Positions 45,695-52,738 of a DNA stretch of 64,000 nucleotides are shown piece by piece (position 1 is the first letter of the stretch; each line of letters opens with the position of its first letter). The stretch spans positions 401,599 to 465,598 of the forward strand of contig NZ_LISX01000006.1 in the NCBI RefSeq assembly GCF_001905465.1, in the 5' to 3' direction. The stretch is from Kitasatospora sp. CB01950. Its GTDB lineage: Bacteria; Actinomycetota; Actinomycetes; Streptomycetales; Streptomycetaceae. The position numbers were made by a program, and so were the translations under genes. The notes beneath the pieces are model-generated. The model was not told where the DNA came from. It saw only the letters and a program-made list of their open reading frames with translations, and made no database searches.

Positions 45695-45889
45695 ATGAGG
45701 GTGCGGGTGCTGCGCGAGCGGTGCATCGGCGCCGGCCAGTGCATGCGGGCGGCCCCGGAGATCTTCGGCTCCGACGAGTCGGGCGGTGTCCGGGTGGAGA
45801 GCGACGCACCGGTCGGCGATTCGGAGGCCGAGGTCCTGCTGGCCGTTCAGCTCTGTCCGGTGCAGGCCGTCCTGGTGGCCGACGGGTAG
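45695..45889 (+). CDS. 3Fe-4S ferredoxin
   Basis: 64 residues from the ATG; a GTG three codons upstream is possible. It has CIGAGQC (C-x5-C), CMRAAPEIFGSDESGG and a final CPVQAVLV: three cluster cysteines with the second-position spacing of single-cluster 3Fe-4S ferredoxins that serve P450s. It starts 16 bp after the P450 stop, so the pair is one transcription unit in which the ferredoxin passes electrons to the P450. The gene runs tail-to-tail with the regulator gene, 13 bp apart. Confidence 0.9.
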   Translation: MRVRVLRERCIGAGQCMRAAPEIFGSDESGGVRVESDAPVGDSEAEVLLAVQLCPVQAVLVADG

Positions 45890-45902
45890 TCGGCGCCGAT
45901 CG

Positions 45903-46880
45903 TCAGGCCCCGTCGTGGCCCCGGACCAGGGAATCTCCCAGTGCGGTGCGGTGGTATAGGACCGCACGACCCGAGCGGGCCCGTTGCAGCAGGCCGGCGT
46001 GCCGCAGGACCGCCAGGTGGTCCCCGACGGCGCCGAGCGACATGTCGAGGCTCTTGGCGAGCTGGGTCGTACTCGCGGGCGCGTCGAGCCCAGCCAGCAA
46101 CCTGGCGCGGGACCGGCCGACCAGTGCGGCGAGGGCCTCGGCGGCGGGACCGTCCGGCTCCCACCACAGCGCGGCCGTCCCGCGCGCCGGATAGATCAGG
46201 GTCTTGGGCCAGGAGCCGTCGACATGGGCGGCCACCCCAGGGCCGATGAACACCGAGGGGACGAGCAGCAGGCCGTCCTCGACCCGGGTGATCGTCGCCG
46301 GGTCCGCGTTCGGCAGGTTGACGCCGCCGTCCGTCCAACTGAGGTCGTCGTGCAGCCCGTCCAGCACGCGTGCCCACCCCGAGCGGCCCAACTGACCGAC
46401 CCGGTGCACGACATCACGCTCGCAGACGGCACGCAGCTGCTGCCAGTCCGCTGCCAGGAGTGCGTGCCAGGCGTGGTCCAGGGCGCGGACAATGCGGGCG
46501 ACGAGATCGTCACTGCTCAGCACCGCGGCGACTCGTCGATCGCCCACCACGCCGGAGGCCAGGCAGTGTGCGGCCTCCCGCCTGGCCTGCTCCGGCGGGG
46601 TGCGCGACATCGACCGCAGATCGTCGTCCCAGCTCTGCCCGAGCCCGGCCGGCGGTGGCGCGATCAGGTCCGCACAGAACCTGTCGGTCTGCAGGGCGAG
46701 GACGGCGTCCAGCTCGGTCTCCCGGCGAAGCCGCTGGAAGACGGGCCGCAGGCGCGCCGACCATCGCGGCGGCAGCCGCCCGCTGCTCGCGTCGCACAAC
46801 AGCCTGAGCAGGCCGGTCAGTTCGACCGCCGGCGACAGCGCGAACCGGCTGTGTAACAGGGCGCCGGCGGTCACCTCCAT
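45903..46880 (-). CDS. DUF5937/ArsR-type winged-helix regulator
   Basis: 325 residues from the ATG of MEVTAGALLHSRFALSP; a GTG nine bases upstream is an alternative. The N-terminal ~240 residues match the DUF5937-type sensor region (SRFALSPAVELTGLLRLL, then VFIGPGVAAHVDGSWPKTLIYPARG). The last 80 form an ArsR-like winged helix: LDAPASTTQLAKSLDMSLGA, VGDHLAVLRHAGLLQRARSG, then VLYHRT. No metal-binding cysteine pair is seen, so it probably senses an organic ligand. It is divergent from the MFS exporter gene, with a 76-bp spacer that must hold both promoters, and is likely its repressor. Confidence 0.82.
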   Translation of the reverse strand: MEVTAGALLHSRFALSPAVELTGLLRLLCDASSGRLPPRWSARLRPVFQRLRRETELDAVLALQTDRFCADLIAPPPAGLGQSWDDDLRSMSRTPPEQARREAAHCLASGVVGDRRVAAVLSSDDLVARIVRALDHAWHALLAADWQQLRAVCERDVVHRVGQLGRSGWARVLDGLHDDLSWTDGGVNLPNADPATITRVEDGLLLVPSVFIGPGVAAHVDGSWPKTLIYPARGTAALWWEPDGPAAEALAALVGRSRARLLAGLDAPASTTQLAKSLDMSLGAVGDHLAVLRHAGLLQRARSGRAVLYHRTALGDSLVRGHDGA

Positions 46881-46956
46881 GCGCAACACGGCGTCAGGTT
46901 ACGTCGTGGGACGAATGAATCGCCAGGGAACCCGGGCCACCGGCACGCTGACCCGC

Positions 46957-48222
46957 ATGACTCCCGAATCCTCGCCGGACCTGCGGACGTCCTACCGCCA
47001 GGTCCTGGCCGTGTCCAGGTTCCGGCTGCTCCTGGTCGGCAGCACACTGACCGGTACGGCCGACGCGCTGCGGATCGCCACCCTCGCCATGCTCATCTAT
47101 GCCAGGACCGACTCGGCGCTGCTGGGAGCCGTCACCTTCGGCGTCGGGTTCCTCCCCCAGGTGATCGGATCCACGCTGCTCGGCTCGCTGTCCGACCGCA
47201 TTCCGCCACGACGGCTCATCGCCTCGGGCTACGCGCTCGAATGCGCGGCGGCGACCCTGCTCGCCCTGACCGACCTGCCAATCTGGACCTGCCTGGTGCT
47301 GGTGGCCGCGGTGGCCGTCTGGACGCCCGTGTGCAGTGGTGCGAACAACCGGGTGGTCGGGGAGCCGCTGACGGGCGACTCCTACGTCCTCGGGCGGTCA
47401 CTGCTGAACATGGTCAGCTCCGGCGCCCAGTTGGTCGGGCTGGCGACGAGCGGCATCGCCGTGACGGCCCTGGGCCCGCACCGCGCCCTGCTGGTATGCG
47501 CCCTGGCCTACGCCGTCGCCGCGACCGTGCTGCGGACGGGACTGCCCGACCTCCCGGCTCCGGGCCGCGGGACACGCGGGCCATTGGCGGAGCGCGGCCC
47601 CTGGTCCGTGATGCGCGCAAGTCTGGCGAGCACCCGCGGAACGCTCGCCGAGGCCCGGGTGCGTGGACTGCTGATCGCGTTCTGGCTGCCGACCGGTTTC
47701 GTCGCGGGAGCGGAGGCCCTGATCGTGCCCTACGCCGGCCAACGGGGCTTCCCCACCGCTTCCTCCGCCTGGCTGCTCGCCTGCCTGCCGGTCGGGATGC
47801 TGATCGGCGACCTGGCGGTGGGACGCCTGATGCAGCCCGCCGCCCGCGAGCGTGCCGTCGTCCCGCTCATGGCTCTCCTCGGGCTCCCCCTGATCGCCTT
47901 CTTCGCCAGCCCGCCCTACCTGCTCTGCCTCCTGCTGCTGACAGTCACCGGTACGGGCTTCTCCTACGGGCTGGGCCTCCAGCGCGCCTTCCTGAGCTCC
48001 CTCGACGAGTCCCGACAGGGACAGGCCTTCGGGCTTCTGGCCTCCGGACTGATGACGCTCCAGGGCGTGGGGCCCACTGTCTTTGGCGGTCTCGCCCAAA
48101 TGGCCACCGCAGGAACGGCGATAGGCGGCGCAGGCCTGGCGACCCTGGTGACCGCCCTCTGGACCTCCACGGCCGTCCGACCCGCCCCCGTCGCCCGACT
48201 CCACGAGAACGGCCCGCGCTGA
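46957..48222 (+). CDS. MFS transporter (probable drug exporter)
   Basis: 421 residues from ATG 46957 (MTPESSPDLRTSYRQVL); an in-frame ATG at 46915 is possible. About 12 hydrophobic segments are visible, with the MFS motif A region SDRIPPRRLIASGYALE after helix 2 and VGRLMQPAARERAVVPLMAL in the second half. The layout is that of DHA1-like or enterobactin exporter-like proteins of Streptomyces. The gene is divergent from a DUF5937/ArsR-type regulator, the usual sign of ligand-controlled efflux. A mobile-element chimera begins 18 bp after its stop. Confidence 0.88.
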   Translation: MTPESSPDLRTSYRQVLAVSRFRLLLVGSTLTGTADALRIATLAMLIYARTDSALLGAVTFGVGFLPQVIGSTLLGSLSDRIPPRRLIASGYALECAAATLLALTDLPIWTCLVLVAAVAVWTPVCSGANNRVVGEPLTGDSYVLGRSLLNMVSSGAQLVGLATSGIAVTALGPHRALLVCALAYAVAATVLRTGLPDLPAPGRGTRGPLAERGPWSVMRASLASTRGTLAEARVRGLLIAFWLPTGFVAGAEALIVPYAGQRGFPTASSAWLLACLPVGMLIGDLAVGRLMQPAARERAVVPLMALLGLPLIAFFASPPYLLCLLLLTVTGTGFSYGLGLQRAFLSSLDESRQGQAFGLLASGLMTLQGVGPTVFGGLAQMATAGTAIGGAGLATLVTALWTSTAVRPAPVARLHENGPR

Positions 48223-48240
48223 AGCTCCGCCGCTCCGCAC

Positions 48241-48512
48241 GCAGCTGTGCCGGTCAGCGCTCCCGTTCCCGCGCCTTCAGCGGCATCGCGGGCAACTCCG
48301 GAGCCCGCAGCCGATCCCCGTCGTAGCCGTGCTCCTCGCCGAAGCGCGCACCGTCCTCCCAGTCGCTGCGCGCCTGCACGATCTCCTCACTGGTGCGGCC
48401 GATGACGTTTCACCACATATCACGTGGTGAGCGTCTCTTCCGATCTTGACGTGGATGGCGTCCACGAAGACGACCGGGTAGAGCGGGTCGAGCGGGCGCG
48501 TGCGCCATTCCG
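48241..48512. repeat. Chimeric direct repeat, copy 1 (pirin tail joined to IS256 transposase)
   Basis: 272 bp, nearly identical to 49960-50222 apart from a 9-bp indel and several substitutions. The left part is a pirin C-terminus and the right part an IS256-family transposase fragment, both on the minus strand. They are separated by a 21-bp inverted repeat (TCACCAC at 48410 and GTGGTGA at 48424, 7-base spacer). Confidence 0.85.
48254..48409 (-). pseudogene. Pirin C-terminal fragment, copy 1
   Basis: 51 codons ending in TGA. IGRTSEEIVQARSDWEDGAR, then RFGEEHGYDGDRLRAPELPA, matches the end of Streptomyces pirin-family proteins. The cupin domains are missing. Copy 2 keeps the more conserved NFIGR where this copy has NVIGR. 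Confidence 0.7.
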
Positions 48513-48912
48513 TCATCGGCTCCAGGGCTTGGTCGGTGACGGTGGAGACCGTTTCCTTGGACGTGGTCATCCCGTATACCTCGGCCAGGCGCGCGACGAT
48601 CTCGCCGCCGGTCAGGCCCTTTGCGGTCAGGGACAGCACCATCTCATCCAGGACCCCGGTGCGGCGGGCGTATCGGGGCAGCAGGGACGGGGTGAAGATG
48701 CCCAACCGGTCGCGCGGGACCTGAATGGTGACCGCGCCGACCTCGGTCATCACCTTCTTATTCCGGCTTATTCCGGTAGCCGTTGCGTGCGTTGCCGCCC
48801 GAGCGTGAGCCGCGTCCGCCCGCCCGTGTCCGCTCGGCGGCCAGGTGCAGGTCCATCTCCGCTTCGAGGGCGGCCTGCATCAGGCACTGGGTCAGCTCGG
48901 GCAGGATCCCGC
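48431..48912 (-). pseudogene. IS256-family (mutator-type) transposase, N-terminal half, frameshifted
   Basis: The minus-strand reading starts near 48912: ILPELTQCLMQAALEAEMDL then NARNGYRNK. A 10-bp tandem duplication (CTTATTCCGG at 48757-48766 and 48767-48776) shifts the frame there. Beyond it the next frame resumes: MTEVGAVTIQVPRDRLGIF, then YGMTTSKETVSTVTDQ, then RPLDPLYPVVFVDAIHVKI, where the protein is cut at the first catalytic Asp region. Removing the duplication gives NGYRNKKVMTEVG, the normal family sequence. The C-terminal half and the ends are gone. Confidence 0.8.
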
Positions 48913-49040
48913 GCCCACAACCAGCTCACCATCACGGAGAACAACCTGCGGAAGGCAGCCTGACCGGCAATCAGCCCAACCGGTCGACACGACCAAGCGC
49001 TTCGGATCTCACAATGCACTCACAAGCCCTGGAGAACACG

Positions 49041-49076
49041 AAAAAGGCCGCTCCCACTTCTCAGTGGAAACGGCCT
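49041..49076 (-). terminator. Intrinsic terminator after the second tRNA-Pro 3' half
   Basis: Outer arms AGGCCG (49045) and CGGCCT (49071) and an inner CCACT/AGTGG stem are followed, on the minus strand, by TTTTT. It occupies the same position relative to the tRNA piece as the terminator at 44192. The sequence differs, so the two flanks are of different origin. Confidence 0.7.
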
Positions 49077-49095
49077 CCGACCTGCGAAAACTCGC

Positions 49096-49142
49096 GGTCG
49101 GGACGACAGGATTTGAACCTGCGACCCCTTGACCCCCAGCCG
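49096..49142 (-). repeat. tRNA-Pro(GGG) 3' half, copy 2 of the att-like direct repeat
   Basis: All 47 bases are identical to 44243-44289 and have the same orientation, 4.85 kb apart. Here the base after CC is G, so CCA is not encoded. The 5' tRNA half is missing again. A relic of an integrase gene begins 143 bp to the right. The most likely reading is an attachment-site scar left by an integrated element. Confidence 0.85.
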
Positions 49143-49284
49143 CAGGGTCGCCTGCTGCGGGGCATCCGGGAGTGGATCAGAACCGCCCACCTGCCGACCA
49201 CTTGCCGCCGTCTTCCGAGCGGTGTGTCGTCCTGCGCGTGTCGTCGCCGAGAAGCCGCGGCATGCTTCACGCCCTGCTGTGCAC

Positions 49285-49480
49285 GCTCTGGAAGCGGACG
49301 TACTGCGTCGACCTCGCCCCCGACGAGGGACATTGCCGCACCCGCCGACGGGGCGGGTTCGCCACCCGCGCCGAGGCAGTGCGAGAGTTGGCGTCACCGT
49401 CCACCGCATCCTCGCCACGCTCTCCGGCGCCCTCAAAGCGGCCGCCATCCGCCACCGCCTCGGCCACAACCCCGCCCAGA
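49285..49480 (+). pseudogene. Decayed tyrosine-recombinase (integrase) fragment
   Basis: Two frames carry integrase-like pieces. The first, TYCVDLAPDEGHCRTRRRGG, then FATRAEAV, resembles the AP2-like arm-binding domain (RRRGGFxTRxEA). After a frameshift the second, VTVHRILATLSGALKAAAIR, then HNPA, resembles the core-binding domain of actinomycete phage/AICE integrases. The catalytic RHRY domain is absent. Its location beside a tRNA half-site fits the former integrase of the element. Confidence 0.5.
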
Positions 49481-49541
49481 CTGACGACAGTCACCCCGTC
49501 CACAGGTCTCGACGACAGCTCCGGGATCGCCCCGGCAGTGC

Positions 49542-49959
49542 CTATGCGCTCTCCGTCGGGGCGGGGGTGATCGGGTCGGTGAGGCGCAGTAGCAGTGCGG
49601 CGGCGGTGTAGCGCATGCGGCCGGTGGTGGTGCGCGGGTCGTAGCCGAGGCTGGCGGTGAGTGCTTCGTGACGGGCTTGGACGGTGGAGTGGTGCATGCC
49701 GAGGGTGGCTGCCGCGGAGCGGATGCTGTCGGCCTCCACGAGGGTGCGGAGCACGTCGGAGGATCGCTGGTCGAGTGCGGCGAGGGCACGGACGTCCTCG
49801 TGCGGTGCCTGCGGGTCGTGGGCCTGGGCGAGCAGGAGCATCGCGCCGAGGTCCGTGGCGTCGACGGTCGGCGTGTCGGGGGCGGTCAGCCGCAGGGCGA
49901 TGATCGCCGCGTCCCAGGATTCGGGGGCACGGTCGGCGCGTACCCAGGTTCCGAGGCCG
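49542..49959 (-). pseudogene. C-terminal fragment of a PucR-type regulator
   Basis: About 139 codons. ESWDAAIIALRLTAPDTPTV, then DLGAMLLLAQA, then DSIRSAAATLGMHHSTVQAR and LGYDPRTTTGRMR, is the end of a PucR-family helix-turn-helix protein. The frame has no start of its own. It is interrupted at 49960 exactly where the pirin/IS256 chimera begins, so the N-terminal part was lost by that insertion or by recombination. A short protein starting at 49841 could still be made, but function is unlikely. Confidence 0.65.
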
Positions 49960-50222
49960 GCAGCTGTGCCGGTCAGCGCTCCCGTTCCCGCGCCTTCAGC
50001 GGTATCGCGGGCAGCTCCGGAGCCCGCAGCCGATCCCCGTCGTAGCCGTGCACCTCGCCGAAGCGCGCACCGTCCCCCCAGTCGCTGCGCGCCTGCACGA
50101 TCTCCTCACTGGTGCGGCCGATGAAGTTTCACCACATATCACGTGGTGATCGTCTCTTCCGATCTTGACGTGGATGGCGTCCACGAAGACGACCGGGTAG
50201 AGCGGGCGCGTGCGCCATTCCG
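49960..50222. repeat. Chimeric direct repeat, copy 2 (pirin tail joined to IS256 transposase)
   Basis: 263 bp, nearly identical to copy 1 at 48241-48512, lacking 9 bp of a short tandem (GCGGGTCGA-type) near its right end. It retains the 21-bp inverted repeat (50129-50149). It ends 50 bp before the response-regulator stop and lacks the rest of the transposase fragment present with copy 1. Confidence 0.85.
49973..50128 (-). pseudogene. Pirin C-terminal fragment, copy 2
   Basis: 51 codons, NFIGRTSEEIVQARSD to TGA, matching the WNFIGR-type end of pirins better than copy 1. No intact pirin gene is in the window from which it could have come. Confidence 0.65.
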
Positions 50223-50272
50223 GCGCCGCCGATCAGCCCGACCGCCGGAGCAACGCGCGAAACTGCGCGCGG

Positions 50273-50935
50273 TCAGGTGGCCGGTTCGATCAGGCCGGTC
50301 TCGTAGGCGGCAATGGCCAGCTGTACGCGGTCGCGGGCGTCGAGTTTGGTGAGGAGGCGGGCGACGTGGCTCTTCGTGGTGGCGATGCTGATGCAGAGTC
50401 GGTCGGCGATCTCGCTGTTGGACATGCCGCGGCCGATCAGCACCAGGACCTCGCGTTCGCGTTCGGTGATGCCGTCGATGGTGCGGCGCTGCGGGGCGCG
50501 GGCGGCGGGGAGGCGTTCGACGAAGCCCTCGATCAGGCGGCGGGTGACACCGGGGGCGATCATGGCGTCGCCGGTCGCCACCACGCGAACCGCCGTCAGG
50601 ATGTCCTCCAGCACCATGTCCTTGACCAGGAAGCCCGCCGCGCCGGCCCGCAGGGCGGCGTAGACGTTCTCGTCCTCGTCGAAGGTGGTCAGGACGAGGA
50701 CGCCAGGCGGGTCGGGCATCGCCTTGATCCGGCGGGTTGCCTCGATCCCGTCCATCACGGGCATCCGAATGTCCATCACCACGACGTCGGGCCGCAGCTC
50801 CTTCGCCATCGCGAGCGCCTCCGCGCCCGTTCCCGCCTCCCCCACGACCTCGATGTCGGGCACTTCCGCGATCACCATCCGCAGGCCCACACGCACGAGT
50901 GGCTGATCATCCGCGAGTACGATCCGGATCGTCAT
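50273..50935 (-). CDS. NarL/FixJ-family response regulator
   Basis: 220 residues, ATG overlapping the kinase stop (ATGA). The receiver domain has acidic pair LADDQ, phosphoacceptor Asp in VVVMDIRMPVMDG near 54, LTTFDEDE and K in GFLVKD near 104. The LuxR-type output domain is ITEREREVLVLIGRGMSNSE, then IADRLCISIATTKSHVARLL, near 150-200. All phosphotransfer residues are intact. It is paired with the histidine kinase encoded immediately upstream. Targets are unknown; the nearest large operon is the NRPS that reads toward it. Confidence 0.95.
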   Translation of the reverse strand: MTIRIVLADDQPLVRVGLRMVIAEVPDIEVVGEAGTGAEALAMAKELRPDVVVMDIRMPVMDGIEATRRIKAMPDPPGVLVLTTFDEDENVYAALRAGAAGFLVKDMVLEDILTAVRVVATGDAMIAPGVTRRLIEGFVERLPAARAPQRRTIDGITEREREVLVLIGRGMSNSEIADRLCISIATTKSHVARLLTKLDARDRVQLAIAAYETGLIEPAT

Positions 50936-52122
50936 AGCGGGAGTCTAGCCATCACTCGGAAGCCGCCCCCGGCCTGCGGACCGGCGTCGAAGTGGCCGTG
51001 CAGCAGGCCGACCCGTTCGCGCATCCCGATCAGGCCGTAGCCGCTGCCGACACTGGCGCCCTCGGCCGCCCGGCCGCGCCCGTCGTCGCGGATCTCCAAC
51101 GACAACTCCTCCTCCTCGTAGTCCACTTCGACCCAGCACCGGGCCGCGCCCGCGTGCCGTACCACGTTGGTCACCGACTCCTGGACGATCCGGTACGCCG
51201 AGAGTTCGACCTCGGCCGGCAGCTGCCGACGGCGACCGCGCCAGCGCAGCTCGACCCGCGCCCCGGCGTCCGCCGCCCGCTCGACCAGCCGTTCCAGATC
51301 CGCCAGGCCCGGTGCGGGCGCCCGGTCCGAGCGGTCGGTGTCGGCCTCCCGCAGTGCGCCCAGCATCCGCCGCAGGCCGGTCAGCGTCTCCCGGCTGGTC
51401 GTCTCGATGGCCCGCAGCGCGTCCCGCGCGCCGGCCGGCTGGGTCTCGATCACCCGCACCGCCGCGCCCGCCTGGATCGCGATCACACCGATGCTGTGGG
51501 CCACCATGTCGTGCAACTCCCGGGCGATCCGGGCCCGTTCCACCTGCACGGCGCGGGCCGCGGCCTGGGTGCGCAGGGTGTCGGCGTGCTCCTGCCGCAG
51601 GCGCACCCAGTTGCCCGCGATCCACGCCAGGACGGTGATCATCACCAGGTTCTCGCCGACCCCGGTGAGGGTCCGCATCACCGGGCTGTGCCCGAAGGCG
51701 ACCAGGATCCCGCACCCGACCAGCACCACGCCCGCCCCCGCCAGCGCGGCGGTCCGCCGCGGCCTGGCGAAGGTGACGTAGAAGACCAGCACGTCGGCCC
51801 CGAGCAGGAACGGCCAGGTCCGCCCCCCGAACGCCTTCACGCCGATCGCCTCCACGGCGAGCACCCCCAGCACCGTCAGCGGCATCCGGCCGGCCAAGCC
51901 GATCGGCGCGGCCAGTGCGACGACGATCAGCAGCAGCACCCAGGTCGGAGGTGTGACGAATTGGCCGGGCGACATGAACACCGGATTGGTGGGACCGGAC
52001 ATCGTGCCGTACAGCGCGAGCGCGAACACCACCGCGGCCCACCGGCTGAGCACCGTCAACGTGTCCGGCGCCAGCTTCCTCAGCAACACACCGGGCTTCC
52101 GGAGTCGTTCCACGCTCACCAT
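50932..52122 (-). CDS. HisKA_3-type sensor histidine kinase
   Basis: 396 residues from ATG (MVSVERLRKPGVLLRKL). About five membrane helices occupy residues 20-165 (WVLLLIVVALAAPIGLAG, ALAGAGVVLVGCGILVAF, NLVMITVLAWIAG), with little extracellular sequence, so it senses within the membrane. The dimerisation box ERARIARELHDMVAHSIGVI near 200 carries the phospho-His. The ATPase domain shows VQESVTNVVRHAGAA (N box), LEIRDDGRG and GYGLIGMRERV. This is the DesK/NarX-like class typical of actinomycetes. The first gene of a two-gene operon with the regulator. Confidence 0.94.
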   Translation of the reverse strand: MVSVERLRKPGVLLRKLAPDTLTVLSRWAAVVFALALYGTMSGPTNPVFMSPGQFVTPPTWVLLLIVVALAAPIGLAGRMPLTVLGVLAVEAIGVKAFGGRTWPFLLGADVLVFYVTFARPRRTAALAGAGVVLVGCGILVAFGHSPVMRTLTGVGENLVMITVLAWIAGNWVRLRQEHADTLRTQAAARAVQVERARIARELHDMVAHSIGVIAIQAGAAVRVIETQPAGARDALRAIETTSRETLTGLRRMLGALREADTDRSDRAPAPGLADLERLVERAADAGARVELRWRGRRRQLPAEVELSAYRIVQESVTNVVRHAGAARCWVEVDYEEEELSLEIRDDGRGRAAEGASVGSGYGLIGMRERVGLLHGHFDAGPQAGGGFRVMARLPL

Positions 52123-52449
52123 GCTAGGTCCTGGCCGCTACGGGGCCGGCGGTTCCGCCGGGCCGGGACGGTCGGCCGGGCGCACAGCCTGACGGCATGT
52201 CGGACCCGTTCCGCTGGTCGGGGTGCCGCGCCCCCGGTACGGGGGTTTCCGGGGGAGCGGCGAGTTCAAAGCTAGTCGGGGGGCCACCCGGATTCGTCAT
52301 CCCGCCGAATGATCACGACGTCCGCGCACTCCGTCGCGGGGATGCCGTCGGACGGTCGACGGACGGACGGCCCAGAGCGGGGCGACGACCCGGCACGCGG
52401 GCCCGGTTCGCACTCCCCGGCCCGGTCGAATCGCCATCTTCCGGACACA

Positions 52450-52490
52450 CCGGTGCGAGGGCGGGCGGCCACCGCCCGCCCTCGCACCGG
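52450..52490. terminator. Very stable 19-bp-stem hairpin
   Basis: Arms of 19 bases (CCGGTGCGAGGGCGGGCGG and its complement) are perfect, with a 3-base loop CCA. Located between the NRPS end and the histidine kinase start, it would insulate the two-component operon from NRPS read-through, in either direction. Confidence 0.7.
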
Positions 52491-52678
52491 CGACCGAAGC
52501 ATCCCCGGGGCGCCCCGGGGCCGTCCCCGGCTCATCCCTGCGACTGCATCCGCCGGACGGAGGGCCACCGCGCCTGTCGGTCGTACGGATGCCGGCCGAC
52601 CACCCACCGCAGGAACGCCCGGGAGCCGATGGCCGCCCACCGGGCCCGGCGGATCCACGTACCGCCCGCCGAACAGCA

Positions 52679-52712
52679 CCGCGCGGGACCGTGTCGTACC
52701 GGTCCCGCGCGG
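52679..52712 (-). terminator. NRPS terminator hairpin
   Basis: Arms of 13 bases (CCGCGCGGGACCG and CGGTCCCGCGCGG) are perfect around an 8-base loop, beginning 26 bases beyond the NRPS stop codon. There is no U-tract. Confidence 0.75.
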
Positions 52713-52738
52713 TGAAGAGTCCTCGCTGTGTCAGCTGG

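Larger units (their letters stand above)
52123..52738. other. Intergenic between the NRPS and the two-component operon
   Basis: No gene was recognised; open frames are Pro/Arg-rich shadows. It contains two strong hairpins (52450-52490 and 52679-52712). The promoter of the two-component operon should lie at 52130-52300, but no convincing -35/-10 pair was seen. Confidence 0.45.
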
